From: JANMMJ01 sp964543235
GTDB lineage: Bacteria; Pseudomonadota; Alphaproteobacteria; Rhizobiales; Aestuariivirgaceae
Assembly (NCBI GenBank): GCA_964543235.1
Contig: CAZIXE010000008.1
Span: 1-64,000 of the forward strand
Reading direction: 5' to 3'
Length of the DNA stretch: 64,000 bases
The position numbers and the translations under genes were made by a program. Position 1 is the first letter of the stretch; every line of letters begins with the position of its first letter. Positions 58,006 through 64,000 of the stretch are shown piece after piece. The notes under the pieces were generated by a model that worked only from the letters and a program-made list of their open reading frames with translations, was not told the origin of the DNA and did not search any database.

Positions 58006-58619
58006 GTGGCCGCCAGTTCACGCAGCGCCAGTCGGATCAGTTTCTCCGTTGGCTGATCTTCGCCGCCCTTCTTCATCGCAGCACTCACCGCGGCACCCGC
58101 CTGCACCTGGGCATAGCCGAGATTGACCAGCGCTGAGACTGCATCCGCCGCCGCTGTCGGACGCGGCGCTTCGAGTTCGGCCTGGAGCCTGGCGATGCCA
58201 CTGTCGGCCGGGGCGAAGGCGGGCGCCTTGTCCTTGAGTTCGACCACAATGCGTTCGGCCAGTTTCCTGCCGACACCTGGCGCGCGGGCAATCATCGCCT
58301 TGTCCTGCAGTGCGATGGCACTGGCGAGGTCCGATGCCGAGAGCGTCGAGAGAATGGCCAGCGCCACCTTGGTTCCAACGCCCTGGACCGTTTGCAGCAG
58401 TCGAAACCATTCACGCTCGCTCTGTGTGGAGAAACCCACCAGCCGGATCATGTCCTGGCTGACCAGCATCTCGGTGTGAAGCTCCGCGGTTTCGCCTACC
58501 GGCGGCAGGGCCGCCAGCGTCTTCGCCGAACCGAACACGTGATAGCCCACGCCCCCGACATCGACGATCACCCAATCTTCGCCGAAACTGTCGATCTTGC
58601 CCCTGAGCTTACCGATCAT
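58002..58619 (-). CDS. ruvA: Holliday junction binding protein RuvA
   Basis: A 205-residue protein. It begins IGKLRGKIDSFGEDWVIVDV (OB domain I), followed by helix-hairpin-helix motifs in LLQTVQGVGTKVALAIL and APGVGRKLAERIVVELKDK, and a flexible C-terminal domain III. It binds four-way junctions and loads RuvB. Its ATG overlaps the stop of vapC by four bases (ATGA), which couples its translation to a toxin gene. In most alphaproteobacteria ruvA follows ruvC directly. Confidence 0.96.
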   Translation of the reverse strand: MIGKLRGKIDSFGEDWVIVDVGGVGYHVFGSAKTLAALPPVGETAELHTEMLVSQDMIRLVGFSTQSEREWFRLLQTVQGVGTKVALAILSTLSASDLASAIALQDKAMIARAPGVGRKLAERIVVELKDKAPAFAPADSGIARLQAELEAPRPTAAADAVSALVNLGYAQVQAGAAVSAAMKKGGEDQPTEKLIRLALRELAAT

Positions 58620-59029
58620 GGATGCGTATCCGGCGCAATGATGTCGAGATCGGCGAAATAGCTGCGATACCGGCCGGCGTCACGGGTCAGGAGCCGATAG
58701 CCCTGCACCTTTGCATGTGCGCCAATCAGGAAATCCGGCAGTACCCTTTCCCGCTGACCGCCACCCTTTCGGTACGCCACATGTGCGATGCCGGCCAACT
58801 GCGCCGCCTCCCAGGGAAGCGATTCGCGCCGCAGTCCGATGCCGGCGAAGGCCCGTTCAACCTTGGTTATATCGTTGAAATACATGGCTGACTCCGCAAC
58901 GACGATCTGATTGATGACCAGTGACCCGGGAAGCGCCGCAGACAGGGCTTCCGCTGACCACTCGCTCCAGCGCTGCCGCCCGTCAAAGACGTCGATCAGG
59001 ACATTCGAATCAACGATGATCGACTTCAT
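58616..59029 (-). CDS. vapC: VapC-type PIN-domain toxin
   Basis: A 137-residue PIN-domain protein. The acidic residues of the active site are visible: Asp7 in IIVDSNVLIDVF, Glu in IVVAESAMYF, and Asp in VLPDFLIGAHA, and a distal Asp in LLTRDAGRYRSYF. VapC toxins are Mg2+-dependent RNases that cut tRNAs or rRNA unless bound by VapB. It overlaps vapB by 20 bases and ruvA by four. All catalytic positions seem intact, so the toxin may be active. Confidence 0.88.
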   Translation of the reverse strand: MKSIIVDSNVLIDVFDGRQRWSEWSAEALSAALPGSLVINQIVVAESAMYFNDITKVERAFAGIGLRRESLPWEAAQLAGIAHVAYRKGGGQRERVLPDFLIGAHAKVQGYRLLTRDAGRYRSYFADLDIIAPDTHP

Positions 59030-59291
59030 CGCGTGGCCCGCGCGTCAGGTCCATGATCTCATCGGTGCCAAGGCCGCTGTGCCAGCCCTCTCGCCGCGCC
59101 CGTTCGCCGATCTCCTTGAGCTTGCGGACCAGCTCTCTGCCGGGATCGTCGGTCTTTCTGGCATCGAGATTGACCAGCACATACTCGCCCGCGGCATTGC
59201 GCTCTATTCCGACATCGCTCCCGGGCCCCAGGCCCAGGCTCTCGCGCACCTCCTTGGGCACTGTCATCTGGCATTTGCTGGTCAGCTTCAT
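59010..59291 (-). CDS. vapB: AbrB-type VapB antitoxin
   Basis: A 93-residue protein. Residues 1-45 form the swapped-hairpin AbrB DNA-binding fold: KLTSKCQMTVPKEVRESLGL then GPGSDVGIERNAAGEYVLV. The C-terminal part (ELVRKLKEIGERARREGWHSG) would wrap around and block the VapC toxin. Toxin-antitoxin pairs of this kind repress their own promoter. A perfect palindrome lies directly before the ATG and covers the ribosome-binding site. ruvC ends 43 bases upstream. Confidence 0.88.
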   Translation of the reverse strand: MKLTSKCQMTVPKEVRESLGLGPGSDVGIERNAAGEYVLVNLDARKTDDPGRELVRKLKEIGERARREGWHSGLGTDEIMDLTRGPRDEVDHR

Positions 59292-59312
59292 GTAATACCT
59301 CTCCGGTATTAC
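59292..59312 (-). promoter_or_regulatory. Palindromic operator overlapping the vapB ribosome-binding site
   Basis: GTAATACC (59292-59299) and GGTATTAC (59305-59312) are a perfect eight-base inverted repeat with the spacer TCTCC. On the minus strand the ribosome-binding site GGAGAGG lies across the spacer and the start of the second arm, six bases before the ATG. It fits a VapB operator; as RNA it could also hide the ribosome-binding site. Confidence 0.65.
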
Positions 59313-59334
59313 CTATCAGGCGGACCGGAACGCG

Positions 59335-59850
59335 TCAAGAACGCTCCGCCCGCGTGGCCAAACCCGCCCGCCCGCGGTGGTGGGCATGGCAGATGGCGAT
59401 GGCCAGCGCGTCGGTCGAATCCGCCGAATTGAGCTCGGCCCTGGGCAGCAGCAATCGCACCATGTGCTTAACCTGTCCCTTTTCGGCATGACCCGCCCCG
59501 ACCACCGACTTCTTGACCATGTTCGGGGCATATTCCGCGACCGGAATGCCAAGGGCCGCCGGCACCAGCATGACCACGCCGCGTGCCTGGCCAAGTTTCA
59601 GCGTGGCGCGGGCATCCTTGTTGACGAAGGTCTCCTCGATGGCCGCCTCCTCCGGGCCGAAAGTCTTGAGCACCGCCAGCAACTGTTCATGGATCTGGAG
59701 CAGCCGTTCGAACAGCGGCGCGCGTTCGTCCGAGTGCACGCTGCCATCGGCAACATAGGAGAGCCGCGTGCCCTCCGCTTCAATGACGCCCCAACCGGTG
59801 TTTCGCAAGCCAGGGTCGAGGCCGATGATTCGCACGCAAGCAGTCGCCAT
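59335..59850 (-). CDS. ruvC: Holliday junction endonuclease RuvC
   Basis: A 171-residue nuclease of RNase H fold. RIIGLDPGLRNTGWGVIE holds the first catalytic Asp, AAIEETFVNKDA the Glu, and STDALAIAICHAHH the last Asp pair. It resolves Holliday junctions after RuvAB migration. I start at ATG 59850 to give the usual length; ATG 59862 and an upstream site are alternatives. vapB follows after 43 bases on the same strand. Confidence 0.95.
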   Translation of the reverse strand: MATACVRIIGLDPGLRNTGWGVIEAEGTRLSYVADGSVHSDERAPLFERLLQIHEQLLAVLKTFGPEEAAIEETFVNKDARATLKLGQARGVVMLVPAALGIPVAEYAPNMVKKSVVGAGHAEKGQVKHMVRLLLPRAELNSADSTDALAIAICHAHHRGRAGLATRAERS

Positions 59851-59910
59851 GGACCGCCCCATACCACTATTCGTGAGCCGGAGCAGCGGCCACGCCATGC
59901 TTGCCGCCGC

Positions 59911-60759
59911 CTATTGAAAGTACATGAGCGCGGCTGCCACGATTGCTTCTGGGGCATCTTCCTGTAAGAGGTGCCCGCATTGGGGAATCTCGACAAACCG
60001 TTCAACCCCCAGACGCCTCGCCAGTTCACGGCCCCTCTCAACAGGAATCCACCCGTCGTCGGCGCCCCACAACAGGCTGCAGGGGCAGCGCACTTGATCC
60101 AACGAGTCTTCAATTTCGTCAGTGAAGCGCTGGTCCATTTGCGCAATCTGCCGATAGAACGCGGCCTGCCCGGCTTCGCCTGTCCAAGGCTTGACATAAC
60201 CATCGAGCGCCTCTGCAGTCAGTGGTTTGAAGGCCGCGCCCCGGACATAGGCCGTGAGAATGGCCGAATGGATATATGCGGGAACACCGGCGAAGGCCGC
60301 TTCAAAGCGTCTTACATGCTGCACGAACGGCGAACCCCAAGGACTGAGCGCAACGGGGTCTACCAGCAACAGTTTCCGAAACTCTCTGCCATTTAGCAGA
60401 TGAGCGCGAAGCGCCGTTGCGCCACCGAAATCATGCGCAATGACGTTCGGTGAATCGAGATCCCAAAACTTCAGCAGGTCCGCCAGCAGCCGGTTCTGGA
60501 CTCCGAGCGAGACATCCTGCCCCGAACGCATTTCCGACTGACCGTAGCCGAGGAGATCGTACACGAAAAGCTGGTAGTGCCGTGCCAGCTCGCGCGCTAC
60601 GGCGCGCCAGACAAAGGAGGAAAACGGTGTTCCATGCACAAGAGCGATCGGCGGCCCCGAACCCATGACGTCATAGGCCACCGCCATGCCACCGAAAGTG
60701 AAGGATCGTGAAAGCTGCCACCCGCTTCCCAACCGTCCGGACCCGTGCTCAGGCGGCAT
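59911..60759 (-). CDS. Alpha/beta hydrolase, haloalkane-dehalogenase-like
   Basis: A 282-residue alpha/beta hydrolase. The oxyanion region IALVHGTPFSSFVWR and the nucleophile elbow NVIAHDFGGATALR are visible; the nucleophile is Asp, as in haloalkane dehalogenases and epoxide hydrolases. The catalytic His is in IPQCGHLLQEDAPE, and an acid is likely in WGADDGWIP. The halide-binding tryptophan next to the nucleophile is replaced by Phe, so epoxide or other substrates are possible. Its start overlaps the yebC stop by 11 bases. Confidence 0.8.
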   Translation of the reverse strand: MPPEHGSGRLGSGWQLSRSFTFGGMAVAYDVMGSGPPIALVHGTPFSSFVWRAVARELARHYQLFVYDLLGYGQSEMRSGQDVSLGVQNRLLADLLKFWDLDSPNVIAHDFGGATALRAHLLNGREFRKLLLVDPVALSPWGSPFVQHVRRFEAAFAGVPAYIHSAILTAYVRGAAFKPLTAEALDGYVKPWTGEAGQAAFYRQIAQMDQRFTDEIEDSLDQVRCPCSLLWGADDGWIPVERGRELARRLGVERFVEIPQCGHLLQEDAPEAIVAAALMYFQ

Positions 60760-61498
60760 TGAGCTTCGCCATCACCTCGTCGGAAATCTCGACATTGGTG
60801 AAGACATTCTGGACGTCGTCATCTTCTTCCAGCGCTTCGACCAGTTTCATCAGCGACTCGGCCCTCTCCTGATCGGCGGGCGCCATGGTCTGCGGCTTCC
60901 ACACGATCTTGACCGAGTCAGCTTCGCCGAGTTTGGCGGCCAGCGCCGACGACACTTCGCCGATGTTCTCGAAAGCGCATGTGACCGTGTGGCCCGTCTC
61001 GTCCGACTGCACATCGTCGGCTCCTGCTTCGATGGCGGCCTCCATCAAGGCATCCGCCGTACCCGCTTGCGGCTTGTAAACGATCTCCCCGACCCGGTTG
61101 AACATGAAGGAAACGGACCCCGTTTCCCCGAGATTGCCGCCATACTTGATGAACAGTGAGCGGACCACCGATGCCGTGCGGTTGCGGTTGTCGGTCAGCG
61201 CCTCGACAATCACTGCGACGCCGCCGGGCCCATAACCTTCGTAGCGAATCTGCTCATAGGTGTCGGCATCGCCGCCCATCGCTTTCTTGATGGCGCGTTC
61301 GATATTGTCCTTCGGCATGTTTTCGGCGCGAGCGTTCTGCACCGCCAGCCTGAGCCGCGGGTTCTTCTCCGGATCGGGCAGCCCTGACTTCGCCGCAACG
61401 GTGATTTCACGTGCCAGCTTGGAGAAGAGCTTGGAGCGGATCGCATCCTGCTTGCCCTTGCGGTGCATGATGTTCTTGAATTGCGAATGGCCGGCCAT
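60749..61498 (-). CDS. yebC: YebC/PmpR-family regulatory protein
   Basis: A 249-residue protein. It starts AGHSQFKNIMHRKGKQDAIR and has NARAENMPKDNIERAIKKAMG and YEGYGPGGVAVIVEALTDNRNRT, the family core. YebC proteins act as DNA-binding regulators or, in recent work, help translation of proline-rich stretches. yebC commonly lies upstream of ruvC in proteobacteria; here one hydrolase gene separates them. ATG 61498 gives the conserved N-terminus. The region upstream holds a perfect CtrA box shared with the divergent gene. Confidence 0.95.
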   Translation of the reverse strand: MAGHSQFKNIMHRKGKQDAIRSKLFSKLAREITVAAKSGLPDPEKNPRLRLAVQNARAENMPKDNIERAIKKAMGGDADTYEQIRYEGYGPGGVAVIVEALTDNRNRTASVVRSLFIKYGGNLGETGSVSFMFNRVGEIVYKPQAGTADALMEAAIEAGADDVQSDETGHTVTCAFENIGEVSSALAAKLGEADSVKIVWKPQTMAPADQERAESLMKLVEALEEDDDVQNVFTNVEISDEVMAKLNAA

Positions 61499-61585
61499 GG
61501 CGGATTTCCGTTCTGTCAAACACCCGTGATTTTGCCGCCTTATAGCTGCCAATCCCCGGCATTAACAAGCACGCGGCGGCAGCGC

Positions 61586-61600
61586 TTAACCGCTCCTTAA
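61586..61600. promoter_or_regulatory. Perfect CtrA box TTAA-N7-TTAA
   Basis: TTAA-CCGCTCC-TTAA is an exact match to the CtrA consensus. It lies 53 bases before the start at 61653 and 88 bases from the divergent yebC start. A further TTAA at 61602-61606 (AGTTAATC) adds A/T-rich half-site character. Confidence 0.65.
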
Positions 61601-61652
61601 AGTTAATCAATCAAGTCTCAGAGCTATTGGTGAGTAACTGGAGAGCGTACCC

Positions 61653-62003
61653 ATGGCGGCAAAGACAGCGATGCTCGACGACGTTTCGTTCGTAGCGGAA
61701 GGCATAACCGGCACCGCCTGTGCCACGGCCCTGCGCAAGACTCGCTCGCTTGCCGAAGCGGCGCCCTCCGGTCGCGCCTTTGCCGCCATCGCAACACTCG
61801 CCGAACTGTCGCGCCGCATCGAGGATTCTCTCGAAACCGGAGCCGACGCGCTGGCTGCCGATGATCCTGACTCGGCGTCCCTTGAACTGGCCCGTGCCGT
61901 GGTGCTGATGGATCGCCTGACCGCCGAGGCCAAGGGCGACCCCGCCGCCAGGCCGCCGCAACCCTCTTATTTGCGGCGCCGGCGCGTTCACTTCGACCTC
62001 TGA
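61653..62003 (+). CDS. Small protein behind a CtrA box, unknown
   Basis: A 116-residue soluble protein, mostly helical and Ala-rich, with EGITGTACATALRKTRSLAE and LAELSRRIEDSLETGADALA. The end is basic (YLRRRRVHFDL). No motif, signal peptide or membrane segment is visible, and no family is known to me. Its stop overlaps the ATG of the Nudix gene (TGATG), so the two are translationally coupled. The promoter carries an exact CtrA box, which suggests a cell-cycle-linked role. Confidence 0.65.
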   Translation: MAAKTAMLDDVSFVAEGITGTACATALRKTRSLAEAAPSGRAFAAIATLAELSRRIEDSLETGADALAADDPDSASLELARAVVLMDRLTAEAKGDPAARPPQPSYLRRRRVHFDL

Positions 62004-62584
62004 TGCCGGAGCACGAACCGATAAGGATCCTCAGGGAGGAAATCCTTTCCGACGACTGGGCGAGGCTCACCCGATATGTGATCGACTACCGTCGCCGCGA
62101 CGGAATCTGGGAACAGCAGGTACGCCAGGTCTATGACCGCGGGCACGGCGCAGCAATTCTGCCCTACGATCCGGAACGCCGCAGCGTGCTGCTCGTCCGG
62201 CAGTTCCGCCTTCCTGCCTATCTGGCAGGCCACCGCGACCTCCTCATCGAGGCTTGCGCCGGCCTCCTCGACGCCAACGATCCCGAGACGGCCATCGCCA
62301 AGGAAGCAGAGGAGGAACTGGGCTACCGCTTGCGCCAGCCCGTGCGGGTGTTCGCGCCTTTCATGAGCCCCGGCAGTGTCAGCGAGCGCCTCTACCACTT
62401 CATTGCGCGCTATAGCCCTGCCGACCGCATCGCGGCGGGGGGCGGTTCCGCCCATGAAGGAGAAGACATCGAAGTGCTTGAGCTCCCGATTGACGAAGCA
62501 CTCGCCATGATTGCAGACGGCCGCATCATCGACGCCAAGACCATTCTGCTGCTGCAGCATGTCCGCCTGAGCGGACTGATCTAG
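62003..62584 (+). CDS. Nudix hydrolase (NudK-like)
   Basis: A 193-residue protein. The Nudix box runs AGLLDANDPETAIAKEAEEELGY, broken here after 20 residues for space, with the REUxEE core present as KEAEEELG (Lys in place of Arg). The N-terminal region resembles NudK GDP-mannose hydrolases and ADP-ribose diphosphatases. The substrate is likely a nucleotide sugar or ADP-ribose. Its start overlaps the previous stop by one base; its stop overlaps the convergent ABC permease stop in a CTAG tetranucleotide. Confidence 0.85.
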   Translation: MPEHEPIRILREEILSDDWARLTRYVIDYRRRDGIWEQQVRQVYDRGHGAAILPYDPERRSVLLVRQFRLPAYLAGHRDLLIEACAGLLDANDPETAIAKEAEEELGYRLRQPVRVFAPFMSPGSVSERLYHFIARYSPADRIAAGGGSAHEGEDIEVLELPIDEALAMIADGRIIDAKTILLLQHVRLSGLI

Positions 62585-63417
62585 TTCCGGATCCCCCGCA
62601 GGCGCTCGGAGCGGCGGCGCAGAAGCTCGACAGTCACCAGCACGGCCGTCGAGAACAGCACCAGCACCGTCGCTGCGGCGGTGATCGTCGGGCTGATCAG
62701 CTCGCGGATGCCGGAGAACATCTGCTTGGGCAGGGTGCGCTGCTCCGGACTCACCAGGAACAGCGCCACCACGATCTCGTCGAACGAAGTGACAAAGGCG
62801 AACAACGCACCGGAAATGACCCCCGGCAGGATGAGTGGCAGCACGACCTTGAAGAAAACCGTGTGCGGAGGCGCGCCGCAGGAAGCGCCTGCGCGCATCA
62901 GCGTGCGGTCGAAACTGGTGAGGGTTGCGGTGACGGTGATGACTACAAAGGGTGTCGCCAGTGCGGTGTGCGCAAGAATGAGCCCGAACAGCGTGCCGGC
63001 AAGGTTCATGCGGGCGTAGAACAGGAACATGCCGACCGCCGAAATGATGACCGGCACGATCATCGGCGAGATCAGTGCCGCCATGATGATCCCGCGTCCC
63101 GGGATCGTGGCACGCGACAGGCCGAGCGCCGCCAGCGTGCCAAGCGCTGTCGCGAGGAAAGTCACGGCGAACGCCACGATCAGGCTGACCTTGAGTGCGC
63201 CCGTCCAGCGCTCGTTCGTGAAGAAGCCGTAGTCGCCAAAATACCACTGCAGCGAGAAGCCGGGCATCGGATAGCTGAAGAAGCTTTCCGAATTGAATGA
63301 CAGCGGCATGATTACCAGGATCGGCGCAATGAGGAACAGAAGCACCAGTCCGACGAACGCCCTGAGGCCGAAATAGGCCATCTTCTCGCCGGTGGTCATG
63401 TAGGCGGGCAGGGCCAT
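62581..63417 (-). CDS. Polyamine-type ABC transporter permease PotC-like
   Basis: A 278-residue inner-membrane permease with six helices. The EAA loop reads RAGASCGAPPHTVFFKVVLPLI with the conserved Gly, and LLFLIAPILVIMPLSFNSESFF is the first helix. It matches the PotC/PhnV branch of spermidine/putrescine and related ABC importers. It forms a pair with the next permease, five bases upstream. Substrate-binding and ATPase genes lie outside the window. Confidence 0.9.
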   Translation of the reverse strand: MALPAYMTTGEKMAYFGLRAFVGLVLLFLIAPILVIMPLSFNSESFFSYPMPGFSLQWYFGDYGFFTNERWTGALKVSLIVAFAVTFLATALGTLAALGLSRATIPGRGIIMAALISPMIVPVIISAVGMFLFYARMNLAGTLFGLILAHTALATPFVVITVTATLTSFDRTLMRAGASCGAPPHTVFFKVVLPLILPGVISGALFAFVTSFDEIVVALFLVSPEQRTLPKQMFSGIRELISPTITAAATVLVLFSTAVLVTVELLRRRSERLRGIRN

Positions 63418-63422
63418 GGCGG

Positions 63423-64000
63423 TTAACCCAGTTTCATCCGGTCAATGCCGATCAGTTTGTTGTACACGTAGTAGAGGATAAGCGTGGCTACCAGCAGGAT
63501 CGTCCCGAAAGCACAGGCCTTGCCCCAGTTGTTCTCCCGGTTGATGGCCTCGGCGATGAAGCCCGACACCATCTGGTCGGTCGGACCGCCGACCAGCGCC
63601 GGGGTGATGTAGTAGCCGAGGCACAGGATGAAAGTGAGCAAACAGCCCGCCGCGACGCCCGGCAGCGTCTGCGGCATGTAGACCTTGAGAAATGCGTAGA
63701 ACGGTGTCGCGCCAAGCGACTTTGCCGCGCGCATGTAGGACGGCGAAATGGTCTTCATGACGCTGTAGATCGGCAGCAGCGTGAACGGGAGCTGAATATG
63801 CGTCATCGCCACCACCGTGCCGAACCGGGAGAAGATGAGCCGCAGCGGACTGTCACTCAGGCCAAGCCCCATGATGGCGTTGTTGATCATGCCATTGTCT
63901 TGCAGGATGACGAACCAGGCGGTGGTACGGACCAGTAGCGAGGTCCAGAACGGCAACAGCACGAAGATCATGAGGATGCTGGCGGTGCGCTGCGGCACGG
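63423..64000 (-). CDS. Polyamine-type ABC permease PotB-like (partial)
   Basis: The C-terminal 192 or so residues of a PotB-like permease, open at the right window end. The EAA loop reads RAAKSLGATPFYAFLKVYMP, and ILVATLILYYVYNKLIGI is the last helix. It partners the PotC-like permease whose start is five bases downstream. The true start lies beyond 64000; the ATG at 63998 is internal. Confidence 0.88.
   Translation of the reverse strand, partial: VPQRTASILMIFVLLPFWTSLLVRTTAWFVILQDNGMINNAIMGLGLSDSPLRLIFSRFGTVVAMTHIQLPFTLLPIYSVMKTISPSYMRAAKSLGATPFYAFLKVYMPQTLPGVAAGCLLTFILCLGYYITPALVGGPTDQMVSGFIAEAINRENNWGKACAFGTILLVATLILYYVYNKLIGIDRMKLG

Overview
The window is a GC-rich chromosomal segment of an alphaproteobacterium, most likely of the order Hyphomicrobiales (Rhizobiales). 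The evidence is the CtrA cell-cycle set (sciP, ctrA, chpT), a DUF1134 protein like Brucella EipA, a two-gene serC-serA unit with an alphaproteobacterial-type serC leader, a sigma-32 gene, a SCO1/PCuAC copper cluster and an Omp25-like outer-membrane barrel. Gene content is mostly core chromosomal. No complete mobile element, CRISPR array or rRNA operon is visible. One tRNA gene (Glu, CTC) is present.

Layout. 0-3.3 kb: small secreted proteins, including a tandem pair with a perfect CRP-class palindrome, then a minus-strand copper-chaperone cluster. 3.3-6.2 kb: sciP with a CtrA box and terminator, then a Kef-type potassium efflux pair. 6.2-8.1 kb: a radical SAM/SPASM enzyme followed by two paralogous small proteins ending in a conserved Cys-Gly-Cys-x3-Cys region, which looks like a compact undescribed peptide-modification (RiPP-like) cassette. 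8.2-10.8 kb: class IV aminotransferase, P-loop sulfotransferase-like protein and an EamA exporter. 10.9-12.5 kb: fliJ divergent from ctrA, with a cluster of CcrM-type GANTC sites and a CtrA-like box between them. 12.5-17.4 kb: a degenerate M24 peptidase homologue, a large RTX protein and a decayed second RTX gene. 17.4-24.8 kb: chpT, cysQ, the EipA homologue, a c-di-GMP enzyme, a coiled-coil membrane protein, a universal stress protein, an Flp pilin and a LuxR-type HTH. 24.9-34.6 kb: mixed metabolism, tRNA-Glu, an RluA-family pseudouridine synthase, rpoH, a second c-di-GMP enzyme with a broken GGDEF motif, and an outer-membrane barrel.

34.6-48 kb: serC-serA, purA, OsmC, a PPK2 remnant, a first ftsH overlapping the end of glmM, an unassigned gene, folP and the canonical ftsH. 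48-57 kb: the minus-strand Tol-Pal block in the order tolQ-tolR-tolA-tolB-pal-pal-cpoB, followed by tilS, ftsH and folP; pal is tandemly duplicated and a sulfotransferase-like gene separates ybgC from tolQ. 57-60 kb: ruvC-vapB-vapC-ruvA-ruvB-ybgC, in which a toxin-antitoxin pair lies inside the Holliday-junction operon with overlapping stops and starts. 60-64 kb: an alpha/beta hydrolase, yebC, an unknown gene behind an exact CtrA box, a Nudix hydrolase and two spermidine/putrescine-type ABC permeases, the last cut by the window end.

A recurring theme is CtrA. Exact or near-exact TTAA-N7-TTAA boxes, or the TTAACCAT variant, precede sciP, ctrA, the EipA homologue, tolQ, one pal copy and the unknown gene at 61.65 kb. 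This suggests that envelope and cell-division functions here are tied to the cell-cycle circuit. All functional statements rest on reading the sequence and on family knowledge; no database search was run.
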